Shown here: piece after piece, positions 5,577 through 12,227 of the stretch
Layout: each line of letters starts with the position of its first letter
Position numbering within the stretch: the first letter of the stretch is position 1
From: JANXUF01 sp043747685
GTDB taxonomy: Bacteria; Actinomycetota; Acidimicrobiia; Acidimicrobiales; Ilumatobacteraceae
DNA: 12,945 nucleotides
Direction of reading: 5' to 3'
Assembly (NCBI GenBank): GCA_043747685.1
Contig: JAYTOR010000305.1
Location: forward strand, 1-12,945
Notes under the pieces: generated by a model
The model's database searches: none
Seen by the model: the letters and a program-made list of their open reading frames with translations, nothing else
What the model was told of the DNA's origin: nothing
Translations under genes and position numbers: made by a program

Positions 5577-6398
5577 ATGATCAAGCACGGCGCGCACGAT
5601 GCTGCGCCGGACATCGAGATCGAGATCGAGCTGCCGGGCGGGATGGGCTCCGGCGGCGGAGTCGTCCGCGTTGGCGACACCGTCCGGCGTCCCCAACGAG
5701 GCTTCACCGACTCCGTCAACCGCTTCCTGAGGCACCTGCAGGCGGTCGGGTTCACCGGTGCACCACGAGTCCTGGGCACCGACAGTACGGGGCGCAGCGT
5801 CCTCAGCTATATCGACGGCGACGTCGGGATTCCGCCGTTTCCGTCGTGGACCGCCGGGGAAGAACTGCTCGTCAGCGTCGCCGACCTGCAGCATCGTCTT
5901 CATGCTGCTGCGGCGGGGTTCGTCGTGCCGTCCGATGCAGTGTGGGATCGGATCAACCTCGACGATCCTTCGTCATCGGCGATCGTCTGCCACAACGACC
6001 TGTGCATCGAGAACGTCGTCGTCCGAGACGGCGTAGCAGTTGCGTTCATCGATTTCGACTTTGCCGCGCCGAACGACCCGTTGGTCGATATCGCCATCGC
6101 TGCGCGGCATTGGATCCCATTCCGCGATCCGGTCGACCTCGACCCTGGCCGCGCCGACGTCGATCCGTTGGCTCGGTTTGCCGCATTCTGCGACGCCCAC
6201 CATCTCGTCCCCGGTCAACGGATCGCGGTGGTTGCCGCAGCAATCGACTTCCTCGATCGCGCCCTCGTGTCGATGAAAGCCAAGGCCGACTCCGGCCTTG
6301 TCCTCTATCTACAGGTGTGGGAGCAGGGGTATCCGCAGCAGAACCGCCGGTCGCACGCCTGGCTGCAGCAGCACGCCGACGCGCTTGTCACGACGTGA
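5577..6398 (+). CDS. Aminoglycoside phosphotransferase (APH)-family protein
   Basis: Small-molecule kinase fold of the APH/choline kinase superfamily. The 273-aa protein has a degraded N-lobe (VVRVGDTVRRP, about residues 29-39), the catalytic loop HNDLCIENVV with His139, Asp141 and Asn146, and the metal-binding IDFDFAAPNDPLVDIA (Asp159/Asp161) in place of the kinase DFG. Length is typical. These residues suggest an active phosphotransferase, but the substrate cannot be read from the sequence; most family members of this type in environmental bacteria are not antibiotic resistance enzymes. The ATG at 5577 has no Shine-Dalgarno and follows a -10-like TAACGT by 7 nt. It converges with the anti-sigma gene, only 2 bp between stops, leaving no room for a terminator. 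Confidence 0.85.
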   Translation: MIKHGAHDAAPDIEIEIELPGGMGSGGGVVRVGDTVRRPQRGFTDSVNRFLRHLQAVGFTGAPRVLGTDSTGRSVLSYIDGDVGIPPFPSWTAGEELLVSVADLQHRLHAAAAGFVVPSDAVWDRINLDDPSSSAIVCHNDLCIENVVVRDGVAVAFIDFDFAAPNDPLVDIAIAARHWIPFRDPVDLDPGRADVDPLARFAAFCDAHHLVPGQRIAVVAAAIDFLDRALVSMKAKADSGLVLYLQVWEQGYPQQNRRSHAWLQQHADALVTT

Positions 6399-6400
6399 GC

Positions 6401-7186
6401 TCAGCCACCGATGTCGGCCTTGAGAACGACATCGCCCGATGATTCTTGAGCGACGTCATCAGGCCCGGCAGCGTGCTCGCGGGTGACGGTGAATGTCGGG
6501 TAGTCGCCCAAGGAGACTCCAGCCCACAGCGTGACCTTTGCACCGGTGTGAAAGGTTCCGACCGGAACGAGTTTTTTTTCGTCGGCGCTCTTCAACCAGG
6601 CCTCATAGAAGTCGTCGTGATCGAGGCGAGGAAGGCCGATGGCGTCGAGTTCGATCCGCACACCGGAGTTGGTGGTGAAGACCGTCACCTTACCGGTGGC
6701 ATCCGCCAGGGTTCCTTGGCCGCTCAGCGCTGACGTCGTCCCCTGTGCACTGTTGGGAAAATGCTTCACGATCAGGACGCCGCCGACGATCACCGCTGCG
6801 ACCACCAGCCCGGCGGCGAAGTTCCCCCAACGGCTTGCCGGTCTGGCACCGTAGCGCAGGCGACGTGAGTCGATCGACACGACGTTCGTGGGTGGCCCGC
6901 TGGTGTATGGCGCTGGTGGGGACACAAGCGCGGGTGGAGAGGCGATCGGCTGCGCTGCTCCGGCGGCGTGCGGCACCGGCGGAGCGAAAAATTCGGTGTC
7001 GATGCGATGTCCGCCGGCGATCGCCGCAACGACGCTGTCTTCGAGTGAACCGGACGGTTCCTGCCACAGGCTGGTGTCGCGCAACAGGGCGCGAAGCGAC
7101 TCCATTTCTTCGCGCTCGTCGATGTTGAGGTCGATGGGCTCGCCATCGTCCCCGAGATAGTGCGCCACGGTGCTGTCGCTAGCCAC
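6401..7186 (-). CDS. Membrane anti-sigma factor with RskA-like C-terminal domain
   Basis: Predicted to bind and hold the upstream ECF sigma factor at the membrane. The 261-aa protein has a cytosolic N-terminal region with an acidic helical stretch (about 20-60), a Pro/Ala-rich linker (68-100), one transmembrane segment (GNFAAGLVVAAVIVGGVLIV, 121-140), and an extracytoplasmic domain with the RskA-type DFYEAWL (192-198) and VPVGTFH (207-213) motifs. The protein contains no cysteine, so the zinc-binding His-x3-Cys-x2-Cys motif of many anti-sigma factors is absent. The GTG start at 7186 is fixed by a strong GAAGGAGG ending 6 nt upstream. It lies 56 bp after the sigma gene, and regulated proteolysis is the usual release mechanism in this family. 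Signal unknown. Confidence 0.88.
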   Translation of the reverse strand: MASDSTVAHYLGDDGEPIDLNIDEREEMESLRALLRDTSLWQEPSGSLEDSVVAAIAGGHRIDTEFFAPPVPHAAGAAQPIASPPALVSPPAPYTSGPPTNVVSIDSRRLRYGARPASRWGNFAAGLVVAAVIVGGVLIVKHFPNSAQGTTSALSGQGTLADATGKVTVFTTNSGVRIELDAIGLPRLDHDDFYEAWLKSADEKKLVPVGTFHTGAKVTLWAGVSLGDYPTFTVTREHAAGPDDVAQESSGDVVLKADIGG

Positions 7187-7212
7187 GGTCCACCTCCTTC
7201 ACCGGTTTTACG

Positions 7213-7224
7213 TCGTAGACGGGA
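7213..7224 (-). promoter_or_regulatory. 12-bp motif TCCCGTCTACGA before the anti-sigma gene
   Basis: The same 12 bases occur upstream of the sigma factor gene (7804-7815). The CGTC core resembles the -10 of many ECF-dependent promoters, so this may be a second, autoregulated promoter for the anti-sigma gene. No shared -35 sequence is visible at the two sites. Confidence 0.3.
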
Positions 7225-7242
7225 GATCGGTTCATCGTCGGT

Positions 7243-7794
7243 TCACGAGACAGCGTCCTCGCGCAGGTGACCCAACTTAGCGGCGAGCAACTTGTGGATT
7301 CGGAACGACCGCGACTTGACGGTACCGATCGGGACACCGAGCATCTCGCTGATCTGCATGTGGGTGTAACCCTCCAGGTGCTGCAGCCGGACCAGTTCCC
7401 GGTCCTGCGGATTCAGGGTGTCGATCGCCTCGCGGACCTGCCAGACCGTATAGGTCTGATCGATGTTCGGACCGGCAACAGACAGCGAGGGTTCGCCAGC
7501 CTTGACGCTGTCGAGGTCGTCGTGGGCTCGCCGGGCTTCGCGTCGTTGGACGTCGATCGCCGCGCGCCTGGCGATGGTCGCCAACCACGGTCCGAGTTCC
7601 CGGCCGGCCTCGAACGACTTGGCGGCCTTCCACGCTTGGAGGAACGTCTGCTGCGTGGCCTCTTCGGCGAGCGCCCGATTGGACAGCACACGGTTGGCGA
7701 CGACGAACACGAGGCGTCCGTATTCACGGTAGATCGTCCTGACCGCGTGCTCGTCTCCGGCGCGGAAGGCGTCGACATCGCTCGCTGTGATCAC
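7243..7794 (-). CDS. ECF-family RNA polymerase sigma factor
   Basis: Directs RNA polymerase to a small regulon under control of the adjacent anti-sigma factor. From a GTG at 7794 the protein is 183 aa. Region sigma-2 is seen in AIYREYGRLVFVVANRVL-like helices and the LAEEATQQTFLQAWKAAKSF block with GPWLATIARRAAID; a linker (DSVKAGEPSLSVAGPNIDQ) leads to sigma-4, with EGYTHMQISEMLGVPIGTVK as the helix-turn-helix. The frame is also open back to a GTG at 7821, but a -10-like TACGAT (7803-7808) ends 8 nt before 7794, favouring a leaderless start there. There is no SnoaL-like C-terminal extension, although a separate NTF2-like gene lies just upstream. Confidence 0.92.
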   Translation of the reverse strand: MITASDVDAFRAGDEHAVRTIYREYGRLVFVVANRVLSNRALAEEATQQTFLQAWKAAKSFEAGRELGPWLATIARRAAIDVQRREARRAHDDLDSVKAGEPSLSVAGPNIDQTYTVWQVREAIDTLNPQDRELVRLQHLEGYTHMQISEMLGVPIGTVKSRSFRIHKLLAAKLGHLREDAVS

Positions 7795-7802
7795 TGGACA
7801 AC

Positions 7803-7815
7803 ATCGTAGACGGGA
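7803..7815 (-). promoter_or_regulatory. Putative sigma-gene promoter with the TCCCGTCTACGA motif
   Basis: TCCCGTCTACGA (7804-7815) is repeated exactly before the anti-sigma gene. It contains both a CGTC core, typical of ECF -10 sites, and an overlapping TACGAT (7803-7808) that could be a housekeeping -10, ending 8 nt before the GTG at 7794. Which polymerase uses it cannot be decided here. Confidence 0.4.
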
Positions 7816-7842
7816 CTGCACGTTGCGCGATCGATTTGGTGG

Positions 7843-8289
7843 TCAACTCCCGCGGTAGAGCACCTTCGGATTCCCGTCCGTCCAGGTGACGCTCAGTTCA
7901 CGTCGACGGATACGCCAGCCAGCAGCCGTGCGCAGCAATGTGTCCTCGTAGCGCCCGGCGACGATGAAGTTCGGGCCGCCCTCGGTGCCGGCGACGGTGT
8001 GCTGGGCGACGAAGTAGCACCTGCTCGTCGCCACGTCACCATCGACGCGGACCTGATGGTTGCTGACGACATGTTGACTATGATCGAGCGGTTTCAGCGC
8101 GTCGGTGACGCGTTCCTGGATCGCCTCGAGTCCGATCAATTCGGATCCGAGCGACGCAGTCGCGTCGGCCAGGAACACCTCATCGAGCGCATCCCAGTCC
8201 CTGGTGTCGAGGGCCCAGCAGTAAGCAATGGTCACATCGACGATCGCTTGTCGATCTTCGAGGGAATCTGAAACAGCGAAGGCCGTCAT
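7843..8289 (-). CDS. NTF2/SnoaL-like fold protein
   Basis: A 148-aa cone-shaped alpha+beta barrel protein of the SnoaL-like/NTF2-like superfamily. Features are the N-terminal helices EDRQAIVDVTIAYCWALDTR and DWDALDEVFLADATASLG, then beta strands with SQHVVSNHQVRVDGDVATS, YFVAQHTV, FIVAGRYEDTLLRT and GWRIRRRELSVTW. Relatives act as dehydratases, isomerases, hydrolases or simple ligand binders, so no reaction is assigned. The frame extends to a TTG at 8310, but the ATG at 8289 follows GGAG by 5 nt and is preferred. A TACATT (8309-8314) upstream could be its own -10. It lies between merR and the sigma gene on the same strand; co-function with either is not shown. Confidence 0.85.
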   Translation of the reverse strand: MTAFAVSDSLEDRQAIVDVTIAYCWALDTRDWDALDEVFLADATASLGSELIGLEAIQERVTDALKPLDHSQHVVSNHQVRVDGDVATSRCYFVAQHTVAGTEGGPNFIVAGRYEDTLLRTAAGWRIRRRELSVTWTDGNPKVLYRGS

Positions 8290-8364
8290 CGCTGCTCCAT
8301 CATTTCCCAATGTACTTCAGCCAACCTCGCTCACACCGATCCACTGGACGATCCAGCAGTGCCT

Positions 8365-9165
8365 TCAGTGCCGACCGGATCGGTTGTTCCCGAACGGGCG
8401 GGACTCGACGAGTTCGTGAAGCGCCCGCTCGACTTCCTGGGCGAGGATCAGGCTGCTCATCTCCCTGGCGATCGGCCGAAGCGCTCCAAGCGCGGTTGCC
8501 AGTTCCTCGGCGCTGGCAGCTCCTGCGAAACCGGAACCTGCTCGATCGACGAGCAGTTTGACAGTGTCCTCGACGGCCTTGGAGAGCCGCCCGCGAAGTA
8601 GATCGCGGATCCTTCCGGCGATCTCGATATCCACGCCGGCAGCACGGAGCTGCAACGCCAGATCGAGCAGCGCCGGGCTCGGCACGTCCCAACTGCCGTC
8701 GTGGTTGCGCTGCGCATAGCGGGCGTCCTGCAGTTCACCGATGACACCAGCCGCAGTATTCGCAACGGTCGCTCGCAACTCGTCCTGGGTGAGCGTCCTC
8801 GGCCGATCGTCAGACCATGGTGCACTCAACGTCGCATCGACACCCAACCATGCCGAGACGGTTCTGGCCGGATTGGCGTTGACGACGAGTTCGCGGATCG
8901 TATGCAGAGACAGGCCGCGGTCACGCAGTTCGTTGATCAATCGCAGCCGTTCGAGGTGATCGTCACGGTAGATACCGTCACGTCCCTGCTTGTCCGGCTT
9001 CGGCAGCAGTTTTTCGTTCTGGTAGTAACGGATCGTCCGCTCACTCACCCCGCTGGCGTCGGAGAGTTCGCCGAGGCTGTACGAGGGCTTCGGCGCGACC
9101 TCGTAACCTGTCAGCTCCTCCACGACGTTCTGTTCACTGGTCGACACATTCTCAGTCAACCACAT
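8365..9165 (-). CDS. MerR-family transcriptional regulator
   Basis: DNA-binding regulator, probably controlling itself and the divergent diiron oxygenase. The 266-aa protein has a 28-residue lead, then the MerR winged helix-turn-helix (YSLGELSDASGVSERTIRYY, 29-48; EKLLPKPDKQGRDGIYRDDH, 51-70) and LERLRLINELRDRGLSLHTI. The C-terminal part (about 110-266) is long and without cysteines, unlike metal-sensing MerR proteins, so an organic effector is more likely. The ATG at 9165 has no Shine-Dalgarno; a CACGAT (9174-9179) ends 8 nt upstream, overlapping the first operator box, which suggests autoregulation. The stop is 75 bp from the next start. Confidence 0.9.
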   Translation of the reverse strand: MWLTENVSTSEQNVVEELTGYEVAPKPSYSLGELSDASGVSERTIRYYQNEKLLPKPDKQGRDGIYRDDHLERLRLINELRDRGLSLHTIRELVVNANPARTVSAWLGVDATLSAPWSDDRPRTLTQDELRATVANTAAGVIGELQDARYAQRNHDGSWDVPSPALLDLALQLRAAGVDIEIAGRIRDLLRGRLSKAVEDTVKLLVDRAGSGFAGAASAEELATALGALRPIAREMSSLILAQEVERALHELVESRPFGNNRSGRH

Positions 9166-9177
9166 CCGATCCGATCG

Positions 9178-9236
9178 TGACAGTGATTACTGTGACAGTA
9201 ATCACTGTCATTCAACGTTGACAGCAATTACTGTCA
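9178..9236. promoter_or_regulatory. Triple 18-bp operator between merR and the diiron oxygenase gene
   Basis: Three near-palindromes share TGACAG-N6-CTGTCA: box 1 at 9178-9195 (TGACAGTGATTACTGTGA), box 2 at 9193-9210 (TGACAGTAATCACTGTCA), box 3 at 9219-9236 (TGACAGCAATTACTGTCA). Boxes 1 and 2 overlap by 3 bp and together form a 33-bp palindrome broken only at its centre; an extra CTGTCA half-site follows at 9237-9242. Box 1 abuts the merR start region and box 3 overlays the -35 and spacer of the oxygenase promoter, so one protein could repress or switch both genes. The MerR product is the likely but unproven ligand. Confidence 0.8.
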
Positions 9237-9246
9237 CTGTCATAGT
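9218..9246 (+). promoter_or_regulatory. Promoter of the diiron oxygenase gene
   Basis: TTGACA (9218-9223), a 17-bp spacer and CATAGT (9241-9246) match a strong sigma-70-type promoter; the -10 ends 6 nt before the ATG at 9253, implying a leaderless transcript. Operator box 3 covers the -35 and most of the spacer. Confidence 0.65.
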
Positions 9247-9252
9247 TGGTCC

Positions 9253-10146
9253 ATGACCGTTTCGACGCTGCCTCGCACCGCTCTCCGTTCAGCGCAACTC
9301 GTGGCCGCTTCGGAACGAATGACGCTCGATCCGTTCACCGACGTCGACTGGGATACCCCGATCGACGATTCGGCTTTCCACCTGCCGCCGGAAGTCCTGC
9401 CGCTGTTCGGGACGCCCGTCTGGCAGGCAATGACGCTGGACCAACAGATCGCCTACAGCCGCCATGAGACTGCTGCCGTCTTCGGCGCAAGCATCTGGTT
9501 CGAGAACGCGTTGATGCAGATCGTGCTGCGCGACCTCGTGACGATCCCGGTCACCGACCCGAGCCACCGCTACCTGCTGATCGAGATCGCCGACGAATGC
9601 CGCCATTCGATGATGTTCGGCGAGTACATCCGTCGGGCCGGCACGCCCGCCTACGGCCCCAAGCGAGCCTCCGGGTCGTCCGGCGGCACTGATGGCGGGC
9701 GGGTGCTGTCCTACCTGCTGATTCTCGCCGTCGAGGAGTTCCTCGACTACGTGAACCGCTTGACGATGCGTGACGAGCGCATTCATCCCGTTTCCCGGCA
9801 GATCGCCAAGTTGCATGTCCTCGAAGAGGCTCGCCATGTCAGCTTCGCCAAGACCTTCCTCGCCGAATTCTGGCCTACCATCGACGCTGCCGATCGCCAA
9901 CTCGTACTGGACAATGCCGCCGAACTGGTCGGCAGCATCGTCCACCTCAACCTCGATCCGGCGTTGTACGAACACCTCGGCATCGACAACGGGATGGCCA
10001 TCGCCGAGTCGAATCCGGCGTACCGTGAGACGCTCATCGCCGGCCTTGCTAAACTGGTGGTCTTCTGTGAGGACCTCGGCGTCATCGACGAAGCGCATCG
10101 CCAGGACTGGGAGATCCTCGGACTCGTCGCCCAGCGCACGGCGTGA
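9253..10146 (+). CDS. AurF-like diiron oxygenase
   Basis: Ferritin-like carboxylate-bridged diiron protein of the p-aminobenzoate N-oxygenase (AurF) family. AurF oxidises an arylamine to a nitro group; the substrate here is unknown. In the 297-aa protein the metal ligands can be proposed from four helices: Glu84 (WFEN), ECRH (Glu115/His118), Glu161 in AVEEFLDY, and LHVLEEARH (His188, Glu192, His195). The E161-H188-E192-H195 spacing equals that I recall for AurF (E196-H223-E227-H230), so the seven-ligand site looks complete. Start ATG 9253 is fixed by the promoter just upstream. It is divergent from a MerR regulator with shared operators, so probably inducible. It converges with the lactonase-like gene, 21 bp between stops. 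Confidence 0.88.
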   Translation: MTVSTLPRTALRSAQLVAASERMTLDPFTDVDWDTPIDDSAFHLPPEVLPLFGTPVWQAMTLDQQIAYSRHETAAVFGASIWFENALMQIVLRDLVTIPVTDPSHRYLLIEIADECRHSMMFGEYIRRAGTPAYGPKRASGSSGGTDGGRVLSYLLILAVEEFLDYVNRLTMRDERIHPVSRQIAKLHVLEEARHVSFAKTFLAEFWPTIDAADRQLVLDNAAELVGSIVHLNLDPALYEHLGIDNGMAIAESNPAYRETLIAGLAKLVVFCEDLGVIDEAHRQDWEILGLVAQRTA

Positions 10147-10167
10147 GTCGAGAAGACCTGCGGCACC

Positions 10168-11145
10168 TCAATAGGCGACCTTGGCGCGTTCGAAAATTCG
10201 GCGCGGGTTGTCGATCAACATCTGGTCGACCTGCGCATCGGTGACACCGCGCTGCTTGAGCGCCGGAACGACGTCACGGGTGATGTGCAGGTAGTTCCAA
10301 TTCGGCGTGACGATCGGCAGCTGGTCGTCCGGCAGCCAATCGTTGAAGCACGCTGCGTCGTGCGAGAGCACCATCTGGTCGGCGAAACCCTGTTCGCAGA
10401 GTGCAGCGACGGTGTTGACGCGATCCTCGAACGGCAGCAGCACGTCGATCCCGAAGCGGTCCATACCGATGAACGAGCCGCGATTCATGATCTCTTTGAG
10501 GTAGTCGAGATCGGTGGTGTCACCGCTGTGGCCGATGACGACCTGCGTCGGATCGACACCCTCCTGATCGAAGATGTCCTGCTGCTCGAGACCGCGTCTG
10601 GTGTGGGCATGGGTGTGTGTGGAAATCGGCACGCCTGTGGCGCGATGGGCCTGGGCGACAGCCCGCAGCACGCGCTCGACGCCGCCGGTGACACCGGGTT
10701 CGTCGGTCGCGCATTTGAGGATTCCTGCTTTGACGCCTGTCTCTCCGATGCCGACTTCGATGTCGTGGATGAACATCTCGGTCAGCAATTCCGGCTGGTC
10801 GAACAGCAGACCGGGACCACGGAAGTGGAAGTAGTGCGGGATCTCGTTGTACGTGTAGAGCCCGGTGGCAGCGATGATGTTGATGTCGACGGCCTCGTTG
10901 ACACGCTGGATGCGCGGGATGTAGCGGCCGAGGCCGATCACCGTCAGATCGACGATCGTGCTGACACCGTTGGCCTTCAGGTCGGTCAACCGCTCGATCG
11001 CGTCGGCGACGCGGGCCTCTTCGTCCCACCCCGTCTCGTAGTTGTTCATCATCTCCGGCGAGAGCACGAACACGTGCTCGTGCATCAGTACTCGCCCCAA
11101 ATCGGCGGTGTCGACAGTTCCGCGAACGGACTCGATGGCTGCCAT
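10168..11145 (-). CDS. Phosphotriesterase-like lactonase (PLL) / amidohydrolase-superfamily protein
   Basis: Binuclear metal TIM-barrel hydrolase of the phosphotriesterase family; many members are really lactonases. The 325-aa protein retains all expected metal ligands: HEH (His22, His24), Lys144 (the carboxylated lysine, in GILKCATD), His177 (ISTHTHAH), His206 (VIGHSGD) and Asp263 (LSHDAACF), and ends with the usual MLIDNPRRIF helix. TGLYTYNEIP (about 94-103) offers the tyrosine seen in PLLs. Length is typical and no signal peptide is visible, so it is cytoplasmic. AGGAGA sits 8 nt before the ATG at 11145; the TAG stop of the preceding gene is built into this ribosome site, 12 bp away, so the genes are co-transcribed. 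Natural substrate unknown; a lactone is favoured by context. Confidence 0.9.
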   Translation of the reverse strand: MAAIESVRGTVDTADLGRVLMHEHVFVLSPEMMNNYETGWDEEARVADAIERLTDLKANGVSTIVDLTVIGLGRYIPRIQRVNEAVDINIIAATGLYTYNEIPHYFHFRGPGLLFDQPELLTEMFIHDIEVGIGETGVKAGILKCATDEPGVTGGVERVLRAVAQAHRATGVPISTHTHAHTRRGLEQQDIFDQEGVDPTQVVIGHSGDTTDLDYLKEIMNRGSFIGMDRFGIDVLLPFEDRVNTVAALCEQGFADQMVLSHDAACFNDWLPDDQLPIVTPNWNYLHITRDVVPALKQRGVTDAQVDQMLIDNPRRIFERAKVAY

Positions 11146-11157
11146 AGCGGTGTTCTC

Positions 11158-12225
11158 CTATGATCGAGAGGCTGCGGCGCGAAGTGCGGGCATGACCTCG
11201 GTTGAGAAATGGGTGATCTGGTCGAGTACCTCCGTACGCGACATCCCGGGGTACTGCAATCGCACGCACAGGCGGTGGTCACGGGAATCCGAGAACTGGG
11301 CCGCCAGCGGGGCGAGGGCGGCGACGACCTGTTCGGCTGATCCCGACACGATCGTCGGTGGCAGTTGATCGCTCGGCAGTCCGAGGATCTGGGCGATCAT
11401 CTCCCCGACTGCTCGACCGCCACCGACGTCGGTCGACGATCCGTACCAGTTGGCGTAGCGGTCGTAGAGATGAGCGACACCGCGCAGGATCGACGACGTG
11501 TCGCTTTGCGACGACGCCTTGGGCGTCAACGCGCACCACGTCGCCGTGCCGATCGGCAGCGGGGCCGCTCGCCCCAGACGCTCTGCAGCGCCGTCGAGCA
11601 CATCGACCCGTCGGATGGTGTCATCCAGGTCCCCGAGTGGCGAAATGTAGCCGTTGCCGAGTGCAGCGGCCCGTTCGATCGCTGCGTCGACCCAACCGCC
11701 GAGCCATATCGGCGGCGGAGATGCGGGAGTCGGACGAACGACCAGTCCGTCAATGGTCGTCGTCACCCCGCTGTGGCTGAATCGTTCGCCTGTCCACGCC
11801 TTGCGACATACCGCGACACACTCCTGCAACCGGGCGACACGCTCGCGCTTGGGAACACCGAGTGCAGCGAACTCCTCGTCGCGGTAACCGATCGCCAGGC
11901 CGAGCAGCAATCTGCCGTGGCTGAGAACGTCGACGACGGCGGCGTCCTCTGCAAGGCGCAGAGGGTTGTACAACGGGGCAAGCGCGACGTTGGTACCGAG
12001 CGTCATCCTCTTCGTCACACTCGCCAGTGCGCCGAGCACGGGGAACAATCCGCTCATGTAACCGTCATCGGTGAAGTGGTGTTCACTGACCCAGAGCCCG
12101 TCGAATCCTGCAGCCTCGACGGCAGCGGCGACTGCCAGCACGTCGTCGTAGACCTCGGTCCATGGTGTCGCATCCTCCGGTGCCCGTTGGGCGGTGACGA
12201 GGCCGTAGTCGATCAACAGTGCCAT
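11158..12225 (-). CDS. LLM-class (luciferase-like) flavin-dependent oxidoreductase
   Basis: TIM-barrel enzyme using reduced FMN or F420. The 355-aa protein begins with LLIDYGLVTAQ and shows the family strand-helix blocks: EAAGFDGLWVSEHHFTDD (about 37-54), TKRMTLGTNVALAPLYNPLR, LAEDAAVVDVLSHGRLLLGL and GYRDEEFAALGV, followed by PPPIWLGGWVDAAIERAA. The pattern fits bacterial luciferase-like monooxygenases, including type II Baeyer-Villiger enzymes, but F420-dependent dehydrogenases look alike at this level; the cofactor is not decided. The ATG at 12225 has GGAG about 10 nt upstream within the end of the SDR gene (2 bp between stop and start). It is followed after 12 bp by the lactonase-like gene. 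Confidence 0.88.
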   Translation of the reverse strand: MALLIDYGLVTAQRAPEDATPWTEVYDDVLAVAAAVEAAGFDGLWVSEHHFTDDGYMSGLFPVLGALASVTKRMTLGTNVALAPLYNPLRLAEDAAVVDVLSHGRLLLGLAIGYRDEEFAALGVPKRERVARLQECVAVCRKAWTGERFSHSGVTTTIDGLVVRPTPASPPPIWLGGWVDAAIERAAALGNGYISPLGDLDDTIRRVDVLDGAAERLGRAAPLPIGTATWCALTPKASSQSDTSSILRGVAHLYDRYANWYGSSTDVGGGRAVGEMIAQILGLPSDQLPPTIVSGSAEQVVAALAPLAAQFSDSRDHRLCVRLQYPGMSRTEVLDQITHFSTEVMPALRAAASRS

Positions 12226-12227
12226 GA

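Noticed and set aside
5577..6398. Antibiotic resistance gene (aminoglycoside kinase)
   Set aside because: Only the superfamily catalytic motifs are visible; overall sequence does not identify a known resistance enzyme and there is no mobile-element context.
8344..8356. Terminator hairpin CTGGA-CGA-TCCAG after merR
   Set aside because: Only a 5-bp stem and no T-run; too weak to support.
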